Assembly: GCA_037903355.1 (NCBI GenBank)
Contig: JBAJFE010000014.1
Location: 3,224,001 to 3,288,000 of the forward strand
Source: Trichuris trichiura
Lineage: Eukaryota > Nematoda > Enoplea > Trichinellida > Trichuridae
Reading direction: 5' to 3'
DNA: 64,000 nucleotides
Notes under the pieces: generated by a model
Told to the model about the DNA's origin: nothing
Seen by the model: the letters and a program-made list of their open reading frames with translations, nothing else
Databases searched by the model: none
Shown here: positions 11,428 to 23,050 of the stretch, piece by piece
How positions within the stretch are numbered: position 1 is the first letter of the stretch
How the letters are laid out: every line of letters begins with the position of its first letter
Made by a program: the position numbers and the translations under genes

Positions 11428-12181
11428 GTTTTTTGGTGGTCATCTCTTTACCTTTTACTATCTTGGTCTACGGATACGTTGTGTTTGCATGCTCATAGGG
11501 GTGACAGCAATCGTAAAGCTGGAAAGAGCGGAGGACGACATCAGGCGTGGTCCTGCGCGTCATTGGTTTACCTCATTCATGGTATTATTTGAACAAGAAA
11601 TGTTCAACCTTATCATACCGGTAAAGTGCTACTGTAACTCGCAGCAAAGATGTAACAAACTTTTTCCCATTTGGAAGTGTATCACAGCCGCTGATCGCTT
11701 GTCCAATGCTATCTCATCCACTAGTAAGAGTTAAGACAAGCTCAGAAAGCGCTGACAAATATTAAAGAAAGTTTACTTCTACTAAAAACAATGTTGTTTC
11801 CGTAGACAGAAGTTTGGTGTAATGCTGAATGATGAGTTCTAACTTGAATAGATTAAACAATTCATCATTATTTTAGCTTTTTCTAGAGCTAAGGCTGTTA
11901 CAAAATCGACAATGAAGGCGTCCAAAAGTTATTCACTGATTATCTCCCTGCAGTCTTCCCAAGACATGTCTACTCAGGCGACAGCAGTGTTTCCATGAAG
12001 CCTGCTGAAGCACAGCACTGCTGTTTCAGGTGTGTCAACGATTTTTAAGAGGCGCTACCTCCCCTGGTTTCCCTGCAAAACTGAGGTTTACGTTGGACCA
12101 TAGCCAGTTTTGCTTTAGTCACCTCAGAAAAGTCTACTGGCTTTGATATTAAACATCTGGTGGCTGAATCAGCTTTTTGAG

Positions 12182-12351
12182 CCTCCCACCGGCACTTGGG
12201 AACTGAGACTGGAACATCAATGATCAAACAACTGCGGCAAATGGTAAAGCGGCGCAAGCAACGTCGGTGGCGCGCTGCAGAAGTCCGGAAAGCGCTGGTG
12301 AGAAAAACGTTAGAGAAACTACGGGCTAAGCAGGCGACTAGTAAGCATTGA
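12182..12351 (+). CDS. Terminal exon of a very basic protein, unrecognised
   Basis: After an acceptor-like CAGCTTTTTGAG (ends 12181), a frame runs 56 codons to TGA at 12349-12351. The product is strongly basic and probably helical (QMVKRRKQRRWRAAEV, then KALVRKTLEKLRAKQ). This suits an RNA-binding or ribosomal/nucleolar tail, but I cannot name it. ATG 12220 is an internal methionine or an alternative start. An ATTAAA signal at 12376-12381, 25 nt past the stop, supports this being a gene end. Base composition is clearly richer in GC than the flanks. Likely preceded by exons in the 11 kb region. Confidence 0.45.
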
Positions 12352-12375
12352 ATGAGTTGATATTGGTACTGCATG

Positions 12376-12381
12376 ATTAAA
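12376..12381 (+). terminator. Putative polyadenylation signal ATTAAA
   Basis: Common variant hexamer 25 nt after the stop codon of the basic-tail exon. Position fits; not otherwise tested. Confidence 0.35.
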
Positions 12382-14752
12382 GTTTGGTTTTCCGATTTTT
12401 GATGTTTTTACCATAATTTGGATACTGCCAAATTTTAATGCTACTTTGAGAAGTCGCTCCAATGAACAATTTTAAATTCTCTTGCATATGAAATGCTTAT
12501 AATAACCCTATTCAGAAATGAGCATTCGACCATCAGAACTAGTCCAGCTTGCATATGCATTTTGCAACTGCTGAGTGCAAACGTTTCATGACATTTCACA
12601 AAAAAGTTTGATAATATGAATGAATCAGGTTGCTGCTTGGCTCATGTTGTCGGACAGAACAGTTGACATGTGTCACTATGCTGCTGTTTGTTTTGCAACG
12701 AAGGCATGAAGTATGTGAACCATAACAGCATTATAATTGATATTGCTATTATTTGTGCTCCAATAAACCATGCAACCAAATTAGTCTCCGCCCTCTTTGT
12801 TCATGATCTTTCTGACCTACTTCTGCGACTTTGATAAAGTCGCCAGTTATGTGGTCTGTTTACATATTTGTAAACTTTTGCATGACGTGATCAGAAACTG
12901 GTATAACTAAATGCTGGCATTCAGCTAAGTGCAGCGGAAATTAATTCACGAGAGACTCATTTGCAGGGACTTCTTTTGAACTTGTAAATTTTGCATAAGA
13001 AGTGCAGTCGTCTCATAGAGCAAGCTCGGGTGCTATCTGTTTAGTTCCAGCAAGCTGCTTTGTTGCAGCACCCTCAAAACTCATCTTGCTCCGTCGTCAT
13101 TGCATAACCTGATGCACTGATAACGGGGGAATGTCGATCGATTCAGTTTGGCAGCAAAACATTTATAAGAATTGAGCAGGTAGCTTCTGCCGGGGGTATA
13201 AAAGACTTCTCTTCTGAAAATGATGCAATCTGACCTCGGAATGATCTCAGTAGAGCGGATGGTAAATTATTTTCACCTTTTCACCTTCAGTTTACCTTTT
13301 GAACAGCATACTGATCAGCGCTAAAAATGAATCCCTTTTGCTTAAAGCTTGGCAATCAGTCAGGCGATCTAATATGAAATAGTAGGTGCACTTATCCCAT
13401 GAAGCTTCCGCAGTTCGGTCAGCTCCGTCTTCAGTGGGTTCATAGATAAATTTGGTAGACGCTCATTCCATTATTCTGCGATTCCTTAGTTTGCCTGTTT
13501 TCACTGAAGAGAAATGACGAATCATTCTTCGGAAAGTTTCATGTAACAAAAGTCAGCGTTTCGTCTTGCATTTATAGACAATTATGTCTACTCGTTTGTG
13601 ATCAGCTCTAGACTTATGTAAATTGGTTCACTTTTTAGTGAGAAACTTCTACATTATCGGAATAGGCATTGCATCTTCCACATTCCCTTTCATGTCTTCT
13701 CACGCAAGCAGCCCGTTTGTTAAACTCCAAACTTTATGGCGTAGCTTTCAGGAATATCTCTCCCCAGCATCTAAGTAAAATGGCTGTCCTAGGAAACATA
13801 ATGACAAGTACTAAAAACATAGTATAAATAAGGAGCTTAAAGACGTTCTTGCGGAGCTTAATGGAGTTAGGGGTTGAAGTGCACATTTCGACCGTGGCTG
13901 ATGAACGGGAAAAATACAGTTCATCACCAGTAGTCGCTGAATGCACTCGATGAAACAGAATGTCTATTCTTCTTACTGATCCTGCCTAACATCTTCAGTT
14001 TAAAACGAAACATTTTGTAGCATTAAGAATATTCGTCTAAGCTTGGTTAATCTAGTTACCCCGATTACGGCTGGTCTGCTAGCCAACCTGAGGAAAGCGT
14101 CTTCTATCTTTGAAGGCCTGCAGTGGTTCTCTGTACAAACCACACGAGTATGCAGCTGAACCTATGCAATGTTGCATGTTCATCGCCTGCTCAAACCTTC
14201 ACGGTTTTGGCTACGGATTGTTCCACGGAGTATGTCACTGCGGTCTCACCCATTTCCACTCAGTCCGTTTCTAAAAACAAGCAATACGCTTAAAACCTTT
14301 TTTTTAGAATTTTTGCAGAGTGATTTCTGCGTCTGAAACCTGTTCTTAGTGCCATTAGCATCACTTTTCTTTATTCATAAAAAGCCATACACGACTAGGA
14401 AGCCAAGTTCCTTTAGCCAACGGACACTCTGCCAAACCGTGTTTACAACATTATTCATTTACGCAGAATTTCCTGATACCTAGAAGGATCACAATCCTAT
14501 GGTTCGAGTAATTTCAAACACAGCAGCTGATAAACATTCCGACTTACTACGGGTTTTATTTTTTTTCAAATAAAGTGAATTTTAATTGTAAAGAAATGTC
14601 GCAAATCCAAGAATGCCCCGCTGTTTTGTTCCGGAAAAATACAGAGCTTCTTGCATAGCAACGGTTCCGGTCTCCTAGTTGAAATAGGAGGCCTGAGTTC
14701 CCCACCTTTTATGCGGTGGATTGACTACGTTGCTGCAGTTCTATCTATGCTT
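12382..14752. other. Intergenic, nothing recognised
   Basis: AT-rich DNA with scattered chance frames (for example minus 13734-13946). No repeat or exon signal that I could support. Confidence 0.35.
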
Positions 14753-14758
14753 TTTATT
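14753..14758 (-). terminator. Putative polyadenylation signal AATAAA for WAP gene 2
   Basis: The plus strand reads TTTATT, so AATAAA on the minus strand, about 66 nt after the stop codon of WAP gene 2. Confidence 0.45.
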
Positions 14759-14823
14759 GTATTATTTCTAAAGCATCGCCACAATCAGTTAATAAAAAAA
14801 TAGCGCAAGTACTTTTCAGAACA

Positions 14824-15347
14824 TTAGGCAATTGGCAAGAGACAGCGATTGCCAAGCAATGTTATGCAACACTTTCTAGCAAGCGGACAGTCATCGTCTA
14901 TGTCGCACAAGTCCTTATCTTTTTTCTCCCAACCAGCTGGAATTGTCAATGGTGGACAAAACCCAGGTTTTGGAAGTGGTGGCAGAGGAGAAACTGGTGG
15001 GAGCGGAGGAATCGGCGGCAGTGGTATTTCTGGGCAGCAGACATCGTTTATGCACACATTTGCATCTAGGCAGTCAATGTCCAGAACGCATGTTAGGTCT
15101 GCAAGACTGGAATCTGGACATATTACTAAAGATATTTTATATTAGTCTAATAAGTTAATAGGTACCATTTCTTCACTTCTTAACGGGTCGGGAAGCAGGC
15201 AGCGGCGACCAATTAAGGTTGGACAGCATTTCTTCGCATCGTCACAGTCTTCATCGTTGTTGCATCTGCTAATTCCGTTAGGCAACGGTGGCTGAGCTGG
15301 CAGAGGACAGAGACCTGCCTTCACGAATGGAGCGCAGCGGACTTGAC
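14824..15347 (-). CDS. Secreted-type three-module WAP-domain protein, gene 2 (5' exon not found)
   Basis: Two minus-strand exons, 15347-15177 and 15125-14824, joined across a 51-nt intron with donor GTGAAG and acceptor CTTTAG. A nearer GTACCT donor would create an immediate stop, so phase decides for GTGAAG. The architecture equals WAP gene 1: a six-cysteine WAP module (RCNNDEDCDDAKKCC), a middle module of different spacing (CVLDIDCLDANVC), then another six-cysteine WAP module (CDIDDDCPLARKCC) ending LLPIA. Unlike gene 1, a proline-rich linker (PPIPPLPPVSPLPPLPKPG) sits between modules 2 and 3. The acceptor (CCTATGACAG) at the 5' edge shows that a signal-peptide exon should exist upstream. 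Probably secreted, possibly a protease inhibitor. Confidence 0.8.
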
Positions 15348-17247
15348 CTGTCATAGGTTACTGTTAATTCACAATCTGATTCAGAAACTAGAAGCTAAAT
15401 TATTTTCTGAAAAACGACTTCCGTTAATTTTTTCCTTCTGGAACCTTAGAAATTACGAACAACGCAGACTGAAAGTTCTTTCTTCTGTCGTTCTTATTAT
15501 GAGTTATTGGAAAATAAGCTTATGAAGCATTTTATCTATCAATCTTGTAGCCCATGACGATTTTACGAAAGCGTATAAACTTGCTAAGAAATGTTTTTAT
15601 TCAAAACTGTAGAGATAGTTTTCTGTAAAGTAAACTTAGTCAAGAAAACTGCATAAATATAACTTTTGATATCAGAAGCGCAGTGCAATGGCTTCAGAAA
15701 TTTTCGCAATTTAGCTTTAATTCCATACAGCAGTTACGGGTTAACGTGCACGCGTTTTTCCCGTGGTTTAAACGTCATCAGCAATCATCACTGTTCTGCA
15801 ACGCATACACTGGCACATAAGTACCATGAAGAACTCTTAGGCATGTTCTGACAGCCAGCTTTCCGGAAGCGCTAGTCTCGTACTGACAGGTCTAGCTTGA
15901 AACGGTTTCGCTATTAAACAATCTACCTGTTGACCAACCTTGCCGAAGACTCGCAAGCGAGCACTTCTTGCGCAATCACTTATCGAAGAGCACCAATGAG
16001 AATCAAGCTCTTCCAAATTGACAAAACTCCATTAGTTCCTTATGAGAACCCGCCATCCAGCTGCACTCAAAACTTTTCAAGTTCTGTCAACACCAAAATA
16101 TGCAATTATGTTGAAATATTAGGCTGTTTTATTATTAAGTTATAAGTAAGATGCAACACGCGATTTAAATGGTCAAGTTCAGATGTGTTGGGACAAACTG
16201 AGTTAATTTTTCTTGAAAATGTTTCTGAATCCATTGTACTTTGAAAACGTCATCATTCTGTCCATCTACTGTATAAGTGTCACTGCAACGCTACATATCC
16301 TAAGTACTAGCTGCATCAATAAGACCAGACAGTAACCATGACGTACTCATGCCTAATTCGACGCACGCATTTGGTTTTCAAACAGGCCTGCTCATGACCT
16401 ACGCAAACAGGAGGCGTACAGACTTCTTAATTATTAAAAACATGAATTCTGCAATAACATATACCACAGAAAGTTCTAGATACTGCTTTAATATTGTGCC
16501 TTATGCTTTCTTTCATTAACCTTCACCCTGAAAGAGAAGGATGGACAATTGAATGAATCATTTTTCGGGAACTGCCTGAAGTAATTCCTAAAGCGGCGCT
16601 TTCTGAAATTGGAATGCCTAGGATAATATTCTGCGCTAAGCAATTTTCTGAATCTACAGCATTCATATGTGCTGGTCAGTAATCCTTCGAGTGCCTTTTA
16701 AAGCAGTAGGTAATGCTTAAGCGCTGATATAGAAAGGAAAGAAGTCGCTGTGTGATGTTTCAGCACTCAACAGAACACATGATTTATGATTTTCAACACT
16801 CAGCGATTGTGTCAAACTAAAATTTATTTACAAGTTTAAAGTGAACACATAAAATGCTAGAATTTTAGAGCAACAAAAAAAGACGTCAGTTTCTAAGGAA
16901 ACACTACATTTTCAGAGTGTTTGCAAATCAGGCGAATTCAGCAGCGCGGAACGGTTAGAAACATCTACTATAAGAAGGCAAATGCGCTTGCAATTTCATT
17001 TTCTGTAATACTCAAAAGTTTACCCCCTTGTGCTGCCTAACAGGTATGCAGTTTCTGTGTGAGAAGGCACTGCTTCGTTTCTGGGTGATCGCTGCTTTTT
17101 TGATTGACAGCGTCACATCCATTCAGATGTGCGCAGAAACATTTAATGTTTAACAAATAGCGCGCATTCAAAGCTGTCATGGTCCATGGTCAGCTCCTGC
17201 TAGCGCAAATGTTTTGGTGCGTCATTTTTAAAAAAAACAACAGTTTC
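15348..17247. other. Region upstream of WAP gene 2, no exon recognised
   Basis: Expected to hold the first exon and promoter of WAP gene 2. I could not pick a signal-peptide exon. The plus-strand frames at 15666-16145 look like chance. Confidence 0.35.
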
Positions 17248-17503
17248 CTAGTAACCAAAAAGAATCACAGCAGAAGTCCTTCTGCTCCGTACAACATTAA
17301 AGCGACTTGAGAAAACAAATCTTTCTTCGGCATACGAATAGTCCCATTGCCCATCGTTATAATGGTGCATGTCTGACTTTTGAACAACAGAGAATAGTGC
17401 CATCTGAATGTAGTTTAAAGCTGGAATTTTCGGAACAGCAAAAGGTTCAGTGTGGAAGCCGCATTGATTAATATGTGCCTTTGAACCGTTTCGATTATGC
17501 TGC
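17248..17503 (-). CDS. Terminal exon of an unrecognised minus-strand gene
   Basis: Acceptor CCAGTTTTGTACAG is followed by 85 codons to TAG at 17248-17250; one base completes a split codon (phase 2). The product has normal amino-acid diversity, with an aromatic and histidine-rich middle (MHHYNDGQWDYSYAEERF) and a hydrophobic end (TSAVILFGY). No domain is recognised. The length without a stop and the good acceptor favour a real exon. Its relation to the exons at 17603-17883 on the same strand is unclear, since those appear to end in their own stop. Confidence 0.45.
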
Positions 17504-17602
17504 CTGTACAAAACTGGATTCTGTATATCAATGAATGAGCAAGATGCTAATACTATTGAGGAATGGATATCTGTATTAAGTCTGAATGATCAAGTGGGTT
17601 TT

Positions 17603-17883
17603 TTAACTATTACTAGTTGCCAATTGTTTTAAGATGATAAAAAGAGCTATGATTTTAGTATCAGATGGCAAAAGATTTCGTTTTTTCTCTGCCTTGCTTT
17701 CGTTACTTAAACGGTCAGTCAAATCAGTTGCTGCACCATTAACCCGAACTAAGTTAGTGAACATCCAAGACTTTAAACTCTTGGTGACAACGTTTAAAAC
17801 GCACACCATCAAAAATGCTATCTACTGTCGCAAGTTGCGTTGATGATTTAACCAGAAAACTCCTGAAACTCTCGAGAGAAAAA
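17603..17883 (-). CDS. Two 3' exons of an unrecognised minus-strand gene
   Basis: Exon 17883-17807 follows the strong acceptor GCAACAAACGTTTCAG and reads ESFRSFLVKSSTQLATVDSI. It ends at a GTGTGC donor in phase 1. A 58-nt intron (17806-17749) leads to exon 17748-17603, which reads VNGAATDLTDRLSNESKAEK and continues to TAA. Phases agree across the intron. The tail includes a short hydrophobic run (IIALFIILKQLA), too short to call a membrane helix with confidence. No family recognised. Confidence 0.45.
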
Positions 17884-19312
17884 CTGAAACGTTTGTTGCA
17901 ATAAAACGACGGATGACCAGTCATATTTAACAAATTTATGCGAATAATAAGCCACGTGTCAAGAAACCACAAGGGGCGAACTAATGACTATTCTCTGCAG
18001 TGCAAAATGATATAGCAGTCGGCATTTCTCCCATCTCGAGCTTTACATGGAATGGCATTGTTGTGTTATTAAAATTTATGCCTTCCTAGCACATAAATCA
18101 TCTTCTTGGAAAGTTTTCTTCTGTTGCAGTAGCACAGATTGCATATAAGAACTGTCTAATTTTTACGGAAGGATTATATGACCGTCCCATCTGCTCCTTT
18201 GTTTGAATGCTTCAACGCACTGTGAGTAGGAACAATCTATTCCATGCTATTAGCAGTAAATCAAAATAATGTTGATGTACTTGACGAAGGTATTGTTACT
18301 ATTACTCCCATGTCCAGGAATATCGGCTTGGCGGTTTAAAAGCAATTAGTGGGCTTGTTCTGCCTGCTAATTAGTTTAAAACTCCGTTAATTATTTTAAA
18401 ACAGTACGTCTACTGGAATAGTTTTTCTAAATGGCAAAGAAATTATGCAGTTAGGCACTGGCGCAGTAGAATTATTAATAATAAGTACACCAGTTTCAAG
18501 AGTAAACAAATCATGTCTTGTCATTCTCATGAGTTTAAGGGCGTAAAGGTCTGATAGTTTTTTTCCCATCTTATTTGCACTGTTCTTAATAAAGTTTATG
18601 AAAACGGCAACTTCTTATCCAAATAATTCTGAACTGAGAAACTATTGACAAATTTTGTAAATACTAGAACAATTGCTTGCCTGTAAGAAGGAACACCACG
18701 AAAAATGAAGTCACCAGCAAAATCATTGCCTGCTAGCAAAGATAATTCTCCGCCGTATTCTAATTCTTCAAACGTATGACAGCTGCAGTTTTCTAATTTA
18801 GTTCGATTTCATTGTATTGCTCCATGACTAGTGTTATTTTCAACGTAAAGCAAAAACAGGTTATTGCACAGAAAATGAACATTTTCCAGAATGGTCAGTG
18901 AAAAGCTGAACTCGTTTTGCTTTGTTATTCAGAAAAGTTCTGTCAAAATACGCCAACGCATTTAGTGTTATTCATGCGTTGGTGGTGAAGCTTGTTAGCA
19001 CGCAATTAAGCGTTACATTTCAGCTTGCTGAAAATGACTGAGATGGGAACTGGCTTTAATTATGATTCTCTACGTTTCTGATGCAACTGACAGAAGCATG
19101 CATATCAAAATTCTTTCGCGTAAAAATTATAAACAAGCAGTGCACCAGTTCTCAAATTCTACATTGGTTTACATTAACCCATGCTTCAATTTTGAAGATG
19201 TAATTCATTTGTGAAAAGAATTTCTACCTTGTGATGATTCAATTTAAGTGGTTGTCCTGATGACCGAATGAGCTTAATGCAGCAAAAACTTTTCAAATAA
19301 ATTGCGTTATTT
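17884..19312. other. Intergenic or intronic, nothing recognised
   Basis: AT-rich sequence without supported exons or repeats. Upstream exons of the 17.6 kb gene may lie here. Confidence 0.3.
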
Positions 19313-19702
19313 TCAGAGCTGACCGTGTTCCTTTGTGAGTGTCCCAGGAAAGAGGCTGAGCTGGACTATAAAAACTTTAAAAAGAATAGTTGTTCCTGTG
19401 ATTTTTGGATCTATCAGTTGTTTGAGCACACCGCATTCTGCAAAGGTTACTTGAGTTCTCATGAACAGAATCACAGTTGAGTCGTTTAACATGCAACAAA
19501 TATGTGACCGAAACTTTCTGTTTGATAACTTACCATACGATGTCGACAAGAGTGTCCGGATTCGTGAGAGGCGAGTACATTTATTCCATCGGAATGATTG
19601 TTGCGCAATTGCTGCCTTACTCCTGAGCAATCTTATGTTGGCCGAGTGGGCAACAAAACCAGCCAGTTGTGCTGGCGAAGAAATAGAAGCGTTCCCAAAA
19701 CC
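19313..19702 (-). CDS. Two 3' exons of an unrecognised minus-strand gene
   Basis: Exon 19702-19534 begins after GCGATTTAG and reads NASISSPAQLAGFVAHSAN followed by a basic, serine-rich stretch. It ends at a consensus donor (TATG|GTAAGT). A 96-nt intron leads to acceptor GTAACCTTTGCAG and exon 19437-19313, which continues in phase 1 to TGA with a hydrophobic segment (TTILFKVFIVQLSLFPG). The first exon looks like a disordered linker. The frame of the second exon is the only long one, but I cannot exclude a different end. Function unknown. Confidence 0.45.
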   Translation of the reverse strand, partial: GFGNASISSPAQLAGFVAHSANIRLLRSKAAIAQQSFRWNKCTRLSRIRTLLSTSYGKLSNRKFRSHICCMLNDSTVILFMRTQVTFAECGVLKQLIDPKITGTTILFKVFIVQLSLFPGTLTKEHGQL

Positions 19703-20600
19703 CTAAATCGCTTAGTATGTTCAGTATTGCGTATTGTCTGCTACAACTTTTATCAACCACTTGCTGCATGACTACAAGCTGTTGCATATCAATAATTGAA
19801 ATCAAGCAGTTCAGCAACAGAACGTGCGGTTTCCACCATTCTGTCATGAAAATTCCCACTTTCAACACCATGAAGCAATGATTTCAAAAATCAGTTTCCT
19901 GTTTCATTTCAAAATCATGGATTTCAAAATCAATCAAAATCCCTTTGTTTTATTAGTAAGCTATGCTCTTCTGAAGTGAGCAACAGCAATCGTAGGAACA
20001 AATTTTCCAGAATTAGCTAGCCATATTTTGTAAAGCGTGAGCACGTAAATGATAGCAAGGAGCTAAATCATGGAAATATGGAATAGGCTGCCGAAACTTT
20101 CAGACAGCTGAGAATTAACGTGGTGTCAAAGTGAGGGACGATGACAAAAAACCGGAATAAATGTTTCAGTGTCCCTGAACATCATTTTAAAAAACAAAGT
20201 AGAAATCTTATTCTGTTTGAGCAGCTCAAGAGGAGAAAGTTCATTTGTATTAATAAAAATGGGTATCTACAGAAGATGCGTTAGTACCAATCGTAACTTT
20301 TATTCTGCCTCGCCTCTACCAACAACCTCACAGCAAAACGTTGACATCTAGAATCTCAGGACGATCTGTATTCTTGCATATATAGTTAGTCCTGTGGTTT
20401 ACGAAAGATCAGGCTAGATCACGAAGATACTAACTGATTAGATCCGTTTTTATCGACTGCTCCCATCGCTCATAGCACTTGGAACGTTGTCCTTCTGCTG
20501 TTTACCTGCGTCATTGGGTCAGTCCATGCTTAGCAGAGAGCTGACTCCCAGCCGCTCGACGAGCTCTCTGCTATTGTGTCTTCTTCCTAATACTTCAACC
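19703..20600. other. Intergenic or intronic, nothing recognised
   Basis: Only short direct repeats of ATTTCAAAATCA near 19880-19950 and chance frames. Confidence 0.3.
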
Positions 20601-20608
20601 TTCTAGTA

Positions 20609-21425
20609 CATAGTTTCTCAACCTTTTTTGCCCCAAAGCCCCCTAGGCTTTTTCAGGGCCCACTAAGGCCCCCAGATGGCCCCCTTGTCTGTTAGTGCCC
20701 ACAGCTTTCTTGCTTTGGCCGCTGCTGTCGCGCAGCCTAGAGTCCGCGTGAATAATAGAAAAGGACCACTATAAATGCTGTTTGTTCAGCGCATACCAGG
20801 GAGGAAGGAATGGAAGGGTACGCTTCTATGAGTCGGCGCCTTTATGAGTCGAGGGAAAAAGTGGGGAATGTGCGACGGAAAAGCCGTACCTACAGGAATA
20901 CCGGCTGCTACTGTGTTACGAACGGTCGGATGGAATGAGTTGCTCTGAAGTTCCGTTCGCGAAAAGTGAAAGGGCACGGCGCTTCTTGAACTGCACGAGA
21001 AGGAATAGAATGACAAGTTTTTATGGGTTGATAGAAGGGTGTGCAGATGGAACACATTTCTGCGAACTGCTCCCTACCGAAAGGCCAAGGGCTTTTTAGA
21101 AGCACGCCATGCACAGAGACTTTTTAGAAGCATACCGGGCAGGAGGGAATGTAAAAGCATGTTTTTCATTGGCTCGTAGAGAAGAAAGATAACGTCAACG
21201 CGTCCTGACTTCGCAATGGAACATTTTCCGTTAGGCTGTCAACGCCTTCCCGTTAGTGACAAATAGGCCCACCGTATTACTTTCCTACGCTACTTATTAC
21301 CGCTGAACTGTTGATTGGGACAATCTCCTGCCGCATTATCTTCCAGGGCCCCCTGGCTTCCAGGGCTCCCCTAAAATTTCCCAGGGCCCCCCAGGGAGCC
21401 TCAGGGCCCACGATGAGAAACACTG
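20609..21425. mobile_element. Non-autonomous hAT-type element (MITE) with an 8-bp target duplication
   Basis: The element begins CATAGTTTCTCAACC and ends GATGAGAAACACTG, the inverted complement of CAGTGTTTCTCATC, a typical hAT terminus. It is flanked on both sides by the direct repeat TTCTAGTA (20601-20608 and 21426-21433), an 8-bp duplication as expected for hAT transposition. Subterminal regions are rich in GGGCCCCC/CCCAGGGC. The 817-bp interior has only unrelated short frames on the minus strand, so it depends on an outside transposase. Confidence 0.85.
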
Positions 21426-21907
21426 TTCTAGTATAATGAAACGTAGCACATAGGTTGCCACTAATTCAGAAACCGGCAATCAGAGAAGCTCGCTAATTCA
21501 GAAAAATGTGGATGGGTACACAGGTTGTGATGACGGTGAACCGTGGACCAATCTACCACATCTAAATAGTTGCTGGGCAGTTACCCTTTGCATCAGCTTT
21601 ACTTTATGATAATTTTATGCTTAGAGCAGCTCAATGCTGCGACAGCTGTTGTCTCTGATACCGCTAACACTCACTTTCACATGTTATAATCAGAAACTCA
21701 TGAAGCGTACGTCGCTTTTCAGGTAAGCATAATAACGTAGACAGAACTCACGTAAGGTTAAACTCATTTTCGTTATGAACTTCGGATCTTCGTTTTGAAA
21801 TTTTTTGTCGTGACCCTTTTTAGCCTAGGCAGATTGATCAGACTGATCGTTGAAAACAGAACGTGAGAAGCTCTGAAAACTTTGAGGATGTCACTTATGT
21901 AAAAATA

Positions 21908-23050
21908 CAGTCGGCTCTCGTTATCCACGGTTAAGTAGTCCCAGATTTTGAGCGCTACACCGCATTAAACTGAATTCCGCGTTATATAGGATACCCTTTG
22001 AAAAAGGCTAAACAGCTTATATTCTAGCCGCGTATTTCGTCCTTTCCCCTTGAATTCCTTCCGGAACGGTTATCATACCTAGTAATCCTTCGAAGCTTGG
22101 TACTACAGAATCTAGCTACGAGATAAGGACATCAGTGAGACTGCGCTTGTCCGGTGGGGCCAGCCATCAGAGTCCGGGCCTTTAGATACAAGAAAAGATG
22201 AAAGTGAGAAGTTCTTTCTTTAAACGCCAGGGAATCGCCTTGCTTTAATGAGCTAAGCGACGTACTGGTGCGCGGAATGGATACAGAACAAAAGAAATAT
22301 AAAATACACAGGCGCACTTAAGCAGAAACACTGAACATCACACAGAACACATCAACATAGAGCAAAACGTCTCGCTTATCAGGAATCAATTTACCCACTT
22401 TCTGTAGGTAGGCGAGGGTCCTCTGGAGACCGTCCAGTCCTAGGGTTTGTTGAAATTGTTTGTAATGAAACTTTTCTTAGAATGTTAGACTCCCCAGCTG
22501 CGATCGCTTTATTTAAAAGCATTGTTATAGAGAACTATCTCCCCCTTTATTCGCTTTATCGAATAAATCATGTAGCGGTTTCAACGAAGCCGTTATTCTT
22601 CATGTAACCATGATGCCACGTTCCATGGATAGATCATATTCAGCAATCATTTCCTTTAGGACCTGCGCTTGCCAGAAAATACTGGCAAGCTTTTGCAGCG
22701 CGTTTAAGCTCCTGTATCTTCCCTAACGTCGTCGTCGCTGCCCGTAGGTGACTGCATCAGTTCCTCGAGTTCCTCGATGGTGAGCGGTTCTCTGCAATCT
22801 TCTATGTACTCCCTGATATCGTCTCCTATCATGCTGAAGAAACCCTCATCTCCCAACTCCTTGGCAATGTTTACTACGTCCATGACTTCCTCATCGATAT
22901 CACCTAAGTCTTAACATTCATTAACCGCGTCTCCCTACAAACGCTTCCAGCAACCACTGACTGTTCTGGGCTTTATCTCGTGTACTGCCGTGTAAAAGAT
23001 GACTTCGCTATTTCACGCCGGGCAAACCGCGTTGCATAGAACCTGCGGAT
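21908..23050 (-). pseudogene. Tigger-like transposon remnant, C-terminal half of the transposase
   Basis: On the minus strand from about 22985 to 22610 the frame reads HEIKPRTVSGCWKRL, VMDVVNIAKELGDEGFFSM, then CREPLTIEELEELMQSP. This matches the region after the DDE core of Tigger transposases, including the characteristic LTxEEL motif. Single-base shifts interrupt it, and the final part (KLASIFWQAQVLKEMIAEYD) lies in another frame. At 21908 a Tigger-type terminus CAGTCGGCTCTCGTTATCC follows TA (21906-21907), which would be the 3' end of the element. The N-terminal half and the other terminus were not found. Confidence 0.65.

Noticed and set aside
20786..21114. Overlapping minus-strand frames of 68-89 codons
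   Set aside because: Inside the non-coding interior of the hAT-type MITE; no transposase motif.
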